DNA of 47,399 nt from the NCBI GenBank assembly GCA_947459875.1, contig CANHFG010000007.1:1-47399 (forward strand), given 5' to 3'. Positions 1 to 9,900 of the stretch are shown one piece after another. A program made the translations under genes and the position numbers. How positions within the stretch are numbered: position 1 is the first letter of the stretch; each line of letters opens with the position of its first letter. Origin of the DNA: Ignavibacteria bacterium. Its GTDB lineage: Bacteria; Bacteroidota; Ignavibacteria; Kapaibacteriales; Kapaibacteriaceae. Under the pieces are notes generated by a model. The model did no database searches and was not told the DNA's origin. It was given only the letters and a program-made list of their open reading frames with translations.

Positions 1-2993
1 CGTTTCAGCAACCGGATACGACGCTCTATGTTATGCTGGAAGGCCGGCCATTTACGCCGTCGGCCAATCCGATCGACACTCTTGTCACCTACACTGCACC
101 GGTTGGACAGCCCCTTGCCAAAACACTTGCGTGGCGCTCGTCATCGTCGACCGTGTTTGAGTCGATCGTGTCGATCACGTATGTCCGAGGCGATTCGAGT
201 GTTTCGCTCACAGCTGCCCGTTATCCGGAGCTGGTGCGGACGGATATGACGCTGACATACGTCAATGCGATCCCCCGTGACACCGGATGGACCGAGACCG
301 TGTTCCGGGTAAGGCTGGGACCCTGCCTGCGTGATACGCTCATAAAGGTGCGCATCTATGGTCTGTCGCCGATCATCACAGCTCCAACAGGCGTCTTTGT
401 CAATGTCGCATGCAAGCGCAGCGACACGCTGCGCGTGCCGATCTCGAACACGGGCAATGTTCAGCTCGAGATCTCCTCGCTGCGCATCAGCACGGCCACA
501 TCGAATGCCTTCAGCGTCATTGGGTTCCGGAGCGGCCGTTCGGGCATTCCGTGGAAGTTCAATGTCGGGGAGATCGATACGCTGCTGATAGCGTATGTAC
601 CTGAGAAGGGGCGCGACTTTACCACGCTGGAGATCGTGAGTAATGATCTGACGCGCAAGCGCGGAGTGAAGACGCCCTGGATGGTTAACCTTCAAGGCAA
701 TTCCGACAGGCCGAGTCTGATCGTCGACAAGCGAGTGATCGATGTCGGGTCGCTTTGCGGCGGCTCGATCGTCTCGCGAAACATCAACATCACCAATACC
801 GGTCTACTTCAGGGTACGTTCTCGGCAACGAAGAGTTCATCGTTGATAAGCCTGCAGCCGGCGGGTTCGGTTTCGATCTCTCCCGGCCAGGTACGTCAGA
901 TCTCCGTCACGGTGAATGCTGCCAAGGAAGGGCGCTTCACCGATACCGTCATGATTCGACTCTCACCCTGTGACACGATCATTCCGGTGGTGATCACTGG
1001 CGTCGTGGAGCTACCCGAGATCCAGATTACTCCTGCCGTTATTGCCGACTCAGGTGTGCCCAATGAGGTGCTCAGTGGTCGCGCAGTGATCAGGCTTACG
1101 CGGGGGGATAGTGTCACTGTCCGAGAGATCCGCGTTGCCCCGCTTCCGGCACAGTTGAAGTTCATGCTGCCGCCACTGCCGATGATCCTGCGGCGAACTG
1201 ACAGTATCGTAGTTGACTTTACATACACTTCGGCAACCGCTGCGGATTACATCGGCATCATCGAAGTTGTCGGCACAACATCCTGCACAACATCGGCTTC
1301 TTCGGAGATCCGGTTTAGCGTTTTCAGTAACGACGTTCGCATAACACCAAATCCGGTCACCTGGCAGTACCGATGCACCAATGCCAAGCAGGAGCGGTCG
1401 ATCACAGTCGAAGCACGTGGCACAGTTCCTGTAACGGTTGTCAGTGCTCGCAGGCGCGGTGCTACCTCACCGTTCTACATCACCGGTCCGTCGTTCCCAT
1501 TTACGGTCAACCCCGGAGAGCAGCGTGCGATCACGGTGCTGTTCGATCCTACCTCGCCGGGAGTCTTCACCGATTCGGTCGATATCGACACGGACGTCGA
1601 GGGAGCGGATCCAACGATCGTTCTGCGTGGTGAGTATCTCACGGCTGACATAGAATCAGCCCCCTCCTTAGTCGACCTCGGAGCTCTTGCGCCATGTGAC
1701 GATGAAGAGGTGTTCTGGGTTCGCGTTGCCAATGCTGGTACGCTGGCCTCGCAGGTGCAGGTGACGGCATCATCTTCACTTACCAGGGCCGTTATTGTGC
1801 CTTCACAGCTGACGCTATCGCCGTCGGCAGTGGACTCCGTGCAGGTGCGGATGCGTCCGTCGGACTATCCGGTGGGGTCGATGGTCACGGGCACCATCGT
1901 CGTTACGGAGAATGCGTGTAACGATGCCGATTCCACCTTCGTGCAGTTCATGATCAGCAGTCCCACAATGTTGCGTCTGTTGCCGGATCCGCTGGACGTG
2001 GGTCAGATACTCATTGGCTCGCGTGCCGTTGGCTCGGTAACGATCGACAATCCCGGTGCCGACACGATAACGATCACGAGTGCCCGATTGCAGCCGGCTA
2101 CCGGACCATGGACACTTCGCAGTTCGCTTGATGGTAGGCGTATAGCCCCTTACGAGAAGATCTTTGCCGATGTGGAGTTCCTGCCGGTAGCCACCGGACA
2201 GGTCGATGCGAGGCTGATCGTCGAGTCCCAGGGGACGTGTCCGGATACAGCAACTTCGATCATCACTGGCATGGGGCGAGAGCCTCGCGTACCTATCACA
2301 TATCGCGTGCCGCTGCGCGTTGATGAGTACGTGGTAGGGCCCGAGACGCGCCTGGACATTCCGGTGCATCTTGATGCGGACGTGCGTGATGCGTTGATCG
2401 ACAGTATCGCCTGGACGGTTCGCTATCAGGAGGTCAATCTCGTGGTCGACTCTGTCCTGACCGGACAGGCTCCCGATGTGCTGCTCAGGGCTGAGATTGT
2501 TCCTGGGGCAATTCGATTTCATGCCGCGCGAAGTGGTCCGACGTTCGGCACGCCGGGAACCCTTGGCCTGCTCAGGGCGCTGTGCCGATCGGCTGTGCCG
2601 GACAGTACGCCACTTACCATCACGGACATTCAGGTATGGAGTCAGGAGCCAACCGAGGCAGTCAAGAACGACGGATACGTTATCGTTGATGCCTGCGGTC
2701 CGCGCAACCTCATCACCTTCAAATCGAAGACGCGATTCCGCCTTGCGCCGCCGCTGCCGGTAACGGGGTCGGTACTGCAGATCCTGACGGATGCCGAGCA
2801 GGAGGATGCTGCGTACGTTGACGTCACCGATGTTCTCGGAAGAGTCTTGCTCTCTGTGGCCAATGTTCCCGTTGCAAAGGGGCAGGCACAGCTCACACTC
2901 GATATTTCGACGCTCCCCAGCGGCACCTACCTTGTCGTCGTCAGATCTGTTTCGCGCGGCACGGTCACGGCTTACGTTCCGGTTGTTCGCTGA
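1..2993 (+). CDS. Large secreted choice-of-anchor-D-like protein with T9SS-like C-terminus (5' partial)
   Basis: The reading frame is open to the left edge of the window: codons upstream of the first ATG at 33 (from base 3) translate without a stop, so the true N-terminus and any signal peptide lie outside. The visible part is about 990 residues of repeated beta-sandwich modules of roughly 100 residues. They contain phrases such as ITNTG, PGQVRQISV, VNPGEQRAITVLFDPTSPG and VEFLPVATGQ, typical of the ASPM-SPD-2-Hydin/choice-of-anchor-D family. The last ~75 residues (VDVTDVLGRVLLS, then LPSGTYLVVVRS) resemble a type A T9SS sorting domain, so the protein is probably exported and surface-attached or released. 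A specific function cannot be read from sequence. It overlaps the convergent minus-strand gene by 29 bases. Confidence 0.8.
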   Translation, partial: FQQPDTTLYVMLEGRPFTPSANPIDTLVTYTAPVGQPLAKTLAWRSSSSTVFESIVSITYVRGDSSVSLTAARYPELVRTDMTLTYVNAIPRDTGWTETVFRVRLGPCLRDTLIKVRIYGLSPIITAPTGVFVNVACKRSDTLRVPISNTGNVQLEISSLRISTATSNAFSVIGFRSGRSGIPWKFNVGEIDTLLIAYVPEKGRDFTTLEIVSNDLTRKRGVKTPWMVNLQGNSDRPSLIVDKRVIDVGSLCGGSIVSRNINITNTGLLQGTFSATKSSSLISLQPAGSVSISPGQVRQISVTVNAAKEGRFTDTVMIRLSPCDTIIPVVITGVVELPEIQITPAVIADSGVPNEVLSGRAVIRLTRGDSVTVREIRVAPLPAQLKFMLPPLPMILRRTDSIVVDFTYTSATAADYIGIIEVVGTTSCTTSASSEIRFSVFSNDVRITPNPVTWQYRCTNAKQERSITVEARGTVPVTVVSARRRGATSPFYITGPSFPFTVNPGEQRAITVLFDPTSPGVFTDSVDIDTDVEGADPTIVLRGEYLTADIESAPSLVDLGALAPCDDEEVFWVRVANAGTLASQVQVTASSSLTRAVIVPSQLTLSPSAVDSVQVRMRPSDYPVGSMVTGTIVVTENACNDADSTFVQFMISSPTMLRLLPDPLDVGQILIGSRAVGSVTIDNPGADTITITSARLQPATGPWTLRSSLDGRRIAPYEKIFADVEFLPVATGQVDARLIVESQGTCPDTATSIITGMGREPRVPITYRVPLRVDEYVVGPETRLDIPVHLDADVRDALIDSIAWTVRYQEVNLVVDSVLTGQAPDVLLRAEIVPGAIRFHAARSGPTFGTPGTLGLLRALCRSAVPDSTPLTITDIQVWSQEPTEAVKNDGYVIVDACGPRNLITFKSKTRFRLAPPLPVTGSVLQILTDAEQEDAAYVDVTDVLGRVLLSVANVPVAKGQAQLTLDISTLPSGTYLVVVRSVSRGTVTAYVPVVR

Positions 2994-3951
2994 TCGTCGT
3001 GAAGAGCTGTCGCAGGCACGCGCGCACAACATCCTGAAGCGCCTGTTTTGTGTCGAGCTCAATTGAGCTTGTTGCCTTCTTGAGCGTCGTGAGCTCACCC
3101 GTGGATCCGATCTCCTGCAGGAACAGTGTCAGATCTGCACCGGCAGAGGTTCGCTCGTAGCGTCCGGTTATGATCCGGTCGATGTCAAAGGCGCGAAGGG
3201 TCTTCAATTCCGGCACCGTCACCGGGTTATAGTTCTCGACGAGATAGAGGCCGGCCTTGGCATAGATCGAGTCGCGCGTATCGGTGTCGATCACAATGTA
3301 CTCGTCGAGGTACCGAAGTGCCGCCGTGATGCTCAGCACCATGTCGTAGGATGCAGGGACCTTCTCTATGAAGGTTGACCATGGAATGTAATCCGCAGGC
3401 TTGTCCACGAAGTTGATGCCCCCGATGCCGAGCAGTGCTGCCGGCCTCACGCGCAAGGCGTCATCGGCCTTTGCATACAGTGAAGAGTCGCGCAGCGCCA
3501 TGCATAGAGCCCTCTGCATGGAGCCCAGTATTGCCGGATCATGGATCATCGACCGTGTCGAATCACTCCGAAGGAACGTCACGCCGTATCCGTGCCCGCT
3601 GGTCGAGAAGGTGAACCCATCGCCCCCTGCAATGACCAGTTCCGAGCGGACGAGATTTTCGATGCGAGCTATGGAAGCGAAGATGATGATCTCGGCACCG
3701 AGTGAATCCGCAACGCGCTGGTAGGTGGCCGAGTCGCCGATGGCGCGTGCCACGGAGTCGCGGATCTCATTAGGCACGACCACGTACTGCTTCGTTGATT
3801 CAAAGGCAAGGGTCAGCCCGGCGATCAGCTTGGATGGGTGCAGGGCAGGGTCGGCCGAATCGGCATCGATCCGGGCGACCATCACACGCTGCGTCTGAGC
3901 GGAGGCATCCAACGCAAGAAAAACGAGCGTAAGAGCTGCGCAGAAGGCCAT
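2965..3951 (-). CDS. Exported protein of unknown function with two similar alpha/beta modules
   Basis: From the ATG at 3951 the product is 328 residues and opens with a signal peptide (MAFCAALTLVFLALDASA, cut before QTQR). Longer starts at 4044 or 4158 would bury this peptide and run into the divergent gene, so I reject them. The mature protein seems to hold two related halves: each has a beta strand rich in V/I (YVVVPNE, YIVIDTD), an RDS-x-x-A helix start, and then a strand ending in an R-rich turn (EIIIFASIARIE, DIDRIITGRYER). This layout recalls the CsgG/TolB-N/LpoB-like fold of periplasmic proteins, but that is a guess from pattern, not a match. There is no lipobox. The final 29 bases of coding sequence overlap the convergent upstream gene. 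Confidence 0.65.
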   Translation of the reverse strand: MAFCAALTLVFLALDASAQTQRVMVARIDADSADPALHPSKLIAGLTLAFESTKQYVVVPNEIRDSVARAIGDSATYQRVADSLGAEIIIFASIARIENLVRSELVIAGGDGFTFSTSGHGYGVTFLRSDSTRSMIHDPAILGSMQRALCMALRDSSLYAKADDALRVRPAALLGIGGINFVDKPADYIPWSTFIEKVPASYDMVLSITAALRYLDEYIVIDTDTRDSIYAKAGLYLVENYNPVTVPELKTLRAFDIDRIITGRYERTSAGADLTLFLQEIGSTGELTTLKKATSSIELDTKQALQDVVRACLRQLFTTISEQPERKP

Positions 3952-4010
3952 CAGAACGCAGTGTAAAGGATAGGTAACACTGCGATAACACGCACCTAAC
4001 AGGGCGCCGA

Positions 4011-4018
4011 TAGTTTCG
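4011..4018 (+). promoter_or_regulatory. Possible -7 promoter element for the TonB receptor gene
   Basis: TAGTTTCG differs at one base from the Bacteroidota -7 consensus TAnnTTTG. It lies 42 bases before the preferred start at 4061, a normal leader length. No convincing -33 TTG is visible, so confidence is low. Confidence 0.3.
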
Positions 4019-4060
4019 AAGACGTTCGTTCTGTTCCCGTTCATGAGGTCGATGATTCCA

Positions 4061-6889
4061 ATGAAAACTGCGACAATTCTCGTCGTGCTGGTGCTGGCCT
4101 GCGCCATCAGTATGGCGCAAAATGGCTCAATCGAGGGCAAAGTTACTGATGCTTCCACCGGTGAAGCACTCCGTCAGGCCAGTATATCAGTTGTTGACAC
4201 GAAGCGCGGTGCATACTCCGACACAAAGGGTGCCTTCAAGATCAAGAATCTCGTGCCTGGCACGTATTCGCTCCGTGTTACCTACGTCGGCTACGAGCCC
4301 CGTATCGTTGAAGGTGTCGTGGTAAACCCCGATGCCGTTACAAATGTGAGCGTACTGGTAAGTGCAACCTCACGTGCTGGCAAGGAAGTCGTCGTGGCCG
4401 CAGCAAAGATCAACGACAACGCTGCAGCCATGCTCATCGAACGCAAGAACGCTTCACAGGTAAGCGACGGCGTCGGCCGCGAAGAAATGTCGAAGCTGCC
4501 CGACAGTGATGCCGGCCAGGCTCTCAAGCGCGTTTCCGGTGTGACTCTTCTCGACGGTAAATACGTGTATGTGCGTGGTGTGAGTGACCGGTACAGCAAC
4601 ACAACGCTGAACGGGGCTGCGCTGACGTCTACCGAGCCGGATCGCAAAGCGTTTGCCTTCGACATGTTTCCGACGGAGCTGCTTGAGAACGCCAATGTCG
4701 TCAAGTCATTCACTCCCGATCTGCCGGGCAATTTCGCCGGTGGACTTGTCCAGCTCAACACGGTAGACTTCCCGTCGAGCACGGGGCTGAAGGTCTCAGC
4801 TTCGCAGGGCTTCAATGACTTTGTGACGTTCAAGGACAACGCGTTCTTTACTGCAGGAAGTGTTGCCGGAGACAACTTCGCCATGGGTAGCGCTGGGCGG
4901 GCCTTGCCGAATGGTTTCCCGCAGAACCGACTGGAGATGAATCAGCTCCTGCGCGATGTGCGCTCGGGCAATGCTGATGCAATTGCCAAGATGGACGGAT
5001 TCGGTCGCGATTTCAACAACGGCAACTGGGCTAGCTCATCTTCGACGGCAACACCGAACGGTGGCCTGTCGCTGACGTACACCAACATCATCCCGATCAG
5101 CGACACACAGGAAGTCGGATTTGTCGCCTCTGCCAACTACGGAACGTCATGGCAGAACAACGTCATTACGCGCGCTGGTGTGCTGTCAAATCCGGATGAC
5201 TTTCTCTTCAAGTTCAACGGCATCCAGTCGACGCAGTCTGTCTCGTGGGGTGGATTGTTCAATATCGCCTACCGAGTAGGTAGTGGCGGCCGTATCAGCT
5301 TCAAGAATGCCTACAATCGCTCGGGTGACATGGAGAACATCTCTCTAAGCGGAACCAACTTCGCTCAGTCACAGGAACAGCGACTCTTTTCCTTCCAGTA
5401 CGTTGAAAAGCAGCTCTACTCGGGTGCTCTGACCGGAGAGCATAATGTTGGCTTCCTTGGCAATCTCCTTCTCGACTGGAAGCTCGGATACTCAAACTCT
5501 ACTCGATCAGAGCCGGATTTCCGACGTCTGCAATTCCTGCGTGATGCATTTGATCCGAACCAGCCATTCACGGCGGCGTTCGATCTCTCTCCGCAGGGCG
5601 CCGGGTCACGTGCAGGACGCTTCTTCTCGGAGCTCGACGATCATGCCGTCAGCGGCTCGGTGAATGTTACCGTTCCGATCACCACCGAAGTCAAGGTCAA
5701 GTTTGGCAGTCTGTTCGAGAACCGCTCACGCACGTTCAATGCTCGCTCGCTTACGATCGTCCAGGGGGCTGAGAACGACATTTCGGGTAACCTCACTATC
5801 GACGGCAACGAATTGTATCCAGACCTGGGAAGGTTCTTTGCCGACAGCAATTTCAGCGTCGAAAAGCAGCGGCTGAGCTACTCCGAGGACTCCAAGCTCA
5901 GTGACCAGTACGACGCAATGGAAAACCTCGTTGCCGGGTATGTAATGGTCGACGTGCCATTCCAGATCTCAGGCCTTGATGTTCGTCTTGTGACAGGTGC
6001 ACGGGTTGAAAAGAATATTCAGCTTCTGAACTCCTTCACTGTCACGGACGATCGCGTGAATGTCAATCGCGACATCGTGGATGTTCTCCCGGCATTCAAT
6101 CTGATCGTCCGTCCATTCGAAAATCTCAACATTCGGACATCAGCGTCACAAACGCTTGCGCGTCCATCTCTTCGTGAATTCGCCCCCTTCCAGTTTTACG
6201 ACTTTGGTTTGCAGGCAACGGTTTCGGGTAATCCGAACCTTGTGCGGGCACTGATTCAGAACTACGACTTTCGCGTTGAGTACTTCCCGTCGGCCGGCGA
6301 AGTTCTCTCTGCCGGCGTCTTCTACAAGCGCTTTGAAAATGCGATCGAGGAAACGCTCTTCCCGCAGCAGTCTGAGCTTGTCCGCTCCTATGCCAATGCC
6401 AGTGGTCCGGCGAACAACCTCGGTGTCGAACTTGAAGTACGCAAGTCGCTTGGATTCTTCGGTGCACCGATGCGCGACTTCATGGTGTCGGTCAATGCGG
6501 CGTTCATCAACTCCCGGATCATTGTTCAGCAGGCAGGTGTGAACGATGAGCGTTCGATGTGGGGACAGAGCCCCTATACGATCAACACTACGCTGTCGTA
6601 CTTCAATCCATCAACACGCACGGCTGTAACCCTTGCCTACAACACCTACGGTCGCCGGATCATCCAGGTCAATCTGGTTGGCGTGTTCCAGGGCGATCCG
6701 CACGTATACGAACTGCCACGGCATGTGGTCGACTTCTCGGTGATCCAGCCGTTCGGTGATGCCCTCGAATTCAAACTCAGCATCCGAGACCTGCTCAATC
6801 AGCCACTCAAGTGGGAGCAGAACGGAGCGCTCATTCAATCCAACATCCGGGGCATGGGCGTAAGCCTTGGCCTTGGCTATAGAATGTAA
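4061..6889 (+). CDS. TonB-dependent outer-membrane receptor with carboxypeptidase-regulatory-like domain
   Basis: The 942-residue product imports an unidentified substrate through the outer membrane using TonB energy. I chose the ATG at 4061 because it gives a clean signal peptide (MKTATILVVLVLACAISMAQ); in-frame ATGs at 4043 and 4052 are alternatives. Residues ~22-105 form a CarboxypepD_reg-like beta sandwich (GKVTDASTGEALRQASISV, GTYSLRVTYVGYEP). Residues ~115-235 are the plug, with DSDAGQALKRVSGV, YVYVRGVSDRYSNTTLNG and DLPGNFAGGLVQLNT. The rest is a 22-strand-type barrel. The chain ends LGLGYRM rather than with the usual terminal aromatic residue. It is followed after 29 bases by a large secreted beta-helix protein, so the two are probably cotranscribed. 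No corrinoid riboswitch or iron box is visible. Confidence 0.93.
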   Translation: MKTATILVVLVLACAISMAQNGSIEGKVTDASTGEALRQASISVVDTKRGAYSDTKGAFKIKNLVPGTYSLRVTYVGYEPRIVEGVVVNPDAVTNVSVLVSATSRAGKEVVVAAAKINDNAAAMLIERKNASQVSDGVGREEMSKLPDSDAGQALKRVSGVTLLDGKYVYVRGVSDRYSNTTLNGAALTSTEPDRKAFAFDMFPTELLENANVVKSFTPDLPGNFAGGLVQLNTVDFPSSTGLKVSASQGFNDFVTFKDNAFFTAGSVAGDNFAMGSAGRALPNGFPQNRLEMNQLLRDVRSGNADAIAKMDGFGRDFNNGNWASSSSTATPNGGLSLTYTNIIPISDTQEVGFVASANYGTSWQNNVITRAGVLSNPDDFLFKFNGIQSTQSVSWGGLFNIAYRVGSGGRISFKNAYNRSGDMENISLSGTNFAQSQEQRLFSFQYVEKQLYSGALTGEHNVGFLGNLLLDWKLGYSNSTRSEPDFRRLQFLRDAFDPNQPFTAAFDLSPQGAGSRAGRFFSELDDHAVSGSVNVTVPITTEVKVKFGSLFENRSRTFNARSLTIVQGAENDISGNLTIDGNELYPDLGRFFADSNFSVEKQRLSYSEDSKLSDQYDAMENLVAGYVMVDVPFQISGLDVRLVTGARVEKNIQLLNSFTVTDDRVNVNRDIVDVLPAFNLIVRPFENLNIRTSASQTLARPSLREFAPFQFYDFGLQATVSGNPNLVRALIQNYDFRVEYFPSAGEVLSAGVFYKRFENAIEETLFPQQSELVRSYANASGPANNLGVELEVRKSLGFFGAPMRDFMVSVNAAFINSRIIVQQAGVNDERSMWGQSPYTINTTLSYFNPSTRTAVTLAYNTYGRRIIQVNLVGVFQGDPHVYELPRHVVDFSVIQPFGDALEFKLSIRDLLNQPLKWEQNGALIQSNIRGMGVSLGLGYRM

Positions 6890-6918
6890 TCATGACCAAT
6901 ATCCACACGGAGAGAACC

Positions 6919-9900
6919 ATGCGTACCGTTGTTACAACCCTTGCAATGCTGATGTGCCTCATGGCAACATCGCTTGCACAGAATCCATCTTCCTGTTCTA
7001 TACGAACGCCTAATGGCGGAGAGACATTTCGTCCGGGAACAACACAGGAAATGCGTTGGGACACCGCAGGCACGTTCCGTGCGCGCTGGCGCTTTCTGTT
7101 CGGCACAACGCCGGCTGGTCCGTGGACGCCGCTGACGGGCCTGACGAATGTGCTCGACTCCGGAGCAACACGCGGTCAGTCAGTGCCGACATCAGGGGGC
7201 TGGCGCGTTCCAAACGTTCCTACAACGTCAGGATACATCCGCATGGAGCTGATCGCAGATCCGACGGTCTTCGACATCACCGATAATCCTTTCACGGTCG
7301 AAGAGCCCCGTGTCATCCAGCCGGACTCGATTCTCAGTGGTGAGATCACAACGTCCATCACACTCCGTGCGACCAAGATCTATGGCCTCAGTGGCTATGT
7401 GTATGTGAACAATGGAGCAACCCTGACGATCGAACCGGGAACGATCATTGTTGGAGATACGCCGGGAGCAAACTCAGCGCTCGTGATCAATCGTGGCGGA
7501 AAGATCATCGCCGACGGAACAAGGGAACGTCCGATCGTCTTCACATCCCGCGCAGCACCTGGACAGCGTGCTCGTGGCGACTGGGGTGGTATTCTGATCT
7601 GCGGCAAGGCCCGCGTCAACCAGCCAGCCGGACAGGCCGCTCTTGAAGGTGGCGTTGCCGATCAGACTGCCGGGGGCAAGGGATGGTATGGCGGAACAGA
7701 TGACGATGACAACAGCGGCATTCTTCGCTACGTCCGCATCGAGTTTGCCGGCATCGCCACACAGCCAAACTCCGAACTCAATTCGTTGACGCTTGGCGGT
7801 GTCGGACGCGGCACGGTAACAGAGTACATCCAGTGCTCATATGGCAACGACGATGCCTTCGAGTGGTTCGGTGGCTCGGTCAATGGCAAGTATCTGATCG
7901 CCTACGGCACACTGGATGATGACTTCGACTGCGACAACGGTTTTTCCGGCAAGGTGCAGTTCGGTATCGTGAAGCGCTTCCGTACCGTGGCCGATGTTTC
8001 CACCTCGCAGGCCTTTGAGATCGACAACGATGCAACAAGCTCATTCAATAACCCGCGCACCGTACCGATCTTTTCCAACTTCACGGTCATCGGGCCGCTA
8101 CAGGACACGACATGGACGGTAGGCAGCGGGGCCAATCAATACAGCTCGCGCTACGGAGCTGCCGCGCAGATCCGTCGCAATGCCCGTGCAAGCATTTTCA
8201 ACACGGTGTTCGTGGGCTGGCCGCGCGGTTTCGAGATCGCTCAGGCTCCTACGATGGTAGCCGCCAATGGCGACACGCTGATGGTTCGCAACAATAGCTG
8301 GTTCGGCGTCAAGGGGGCGACACTGACACTGGCCAGCGGCACTCCGCCTGCGGGCATGGATGCGAACTGGCTTGCAAAGAGTGGCTTCGGCAATGAAGTG
8401 GATAAGGGCAACCCGAACAACGCCTTCATCGCAAGTCCGTGGCCGAACGACAACACCTTCGATCCACGCCCTCTGGGTGTGGCCTCATACCTCTCGACGG
8501 CCAGCTTCGAAAATGGATCACCACTGGTTCCGATCTCGGATAGCTACTTCCAGCGAGTGGCATATCGCGGTGCATTTGCTGACGGAGCCGCTCGATGGGA
8601 TGCCGGCTGGGCCGAATACGATCCGGTTAATCGTGAGTATCGTGCGCAGCCCCTTGTCCGTCTTGTCTCCCCCGGTGCAGCTGCCGGAGAAAAGTATCAG
8701 CAAGGTCAGAAACTCACGATCACGTGGGACACTTCGGGTGCCGCAGGCAACGCGTTCAAGTTTGAGTTCGCCACGTCAGCAACCGGACCATGGCAGCCGA
8801 TCCCTGGTGCAGAGAACGTTACCGATGCCGGCACTACACGCGGCCTTCTTAAGGATGGCTTCACGACTCCAAACGTTGTAACGACCACCGGCTATATCCG
8901 CATGACGCTGGTGAGTGACCCTTCTGTCTTCGATGTGTCAGACTTCCCATTCGCCATCGAAGCTCCTGTGGTAGTTGAGCCAACGGTTCGTCTTATCGAA
9001 CCGGGCGGAAACAATAAGGTCTTCCGCGTCGGCCAGTCTGTTGACGTCCGCTGGGATACAACGAACACATTCCGTCGCCGCTGGCGCTTTGAGTTTGGTA
9101 AGAGTTCGGAAGGCCCGTGGAAGGCGATCACCGGACTGTCCAACGTGCTCGACAGTGCAACGCGCCGCGGTTCGTTTGCCGGTGGAATTGTCTTCCGTCC
9201 GGAAGACCAGACCAAGACCGGATACGTAAAGATGACGCTGCTGAGCGACACGACGAAGTTTGATATCAACGACCAGCCGTTTGAAGTTGTGGCACCGGCA
9301 CCGATCAAGGTCGACTCTGTACTCGAGGGCGAGATCACCGGACGCATCAAACTGGTCAACACCAAGATCTACGGTCTCAAAGGCTATGTCTACGTCAACG
9401 ACGGAGCTACGCTCGAGATCGAAAAGGGAACCATCATTGTTGGCGACGAGCCCGGCAACAACTCCGCGCTGGTGATCAATCGCGGTGGCAAGATCCTTGC
9501 CGAAGGCACGGCGCAGGACCCGATCATCTTCACCTCGCGTGCCGTACCGGGACAGCGTGCCCGCGGTGACTGGGGCGGCATTCTGATCTGCGGAAAGGCC
9601 CGCATCAATCAACCGGCCGGTCAGGCAGCTCTCGAAGGGGGCGTGGCATCACAGACAGCAGGCGGCAAGGGCTGGTATGGTGGTACGGACGATGACGACA
9701 ACAGCGGCATTCTCAAGTACGCCCGTATTGAATTCGCCGGTATCGCCACACAGCCAAACTCCGAGTTGAACTCACTGACGATGGGTGGAGTAGGACGCGG
9801 CACGACGATCGAGAACGTTCAAGTGTCATTCGGCAATGATGACGGATTCGAATGGTTTGGTGGCACAGTCAATGCCAAGTATCTGATCTCGACCGGAATT

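Noticed and set aside
1815-3098. 427-residue frame on the minus strand opposite the first gene
   Set aside because: Arg/His-rich shadow of a well-supported plus-strand protein; it also overlaps the 3' end of the real minus-strand gene.
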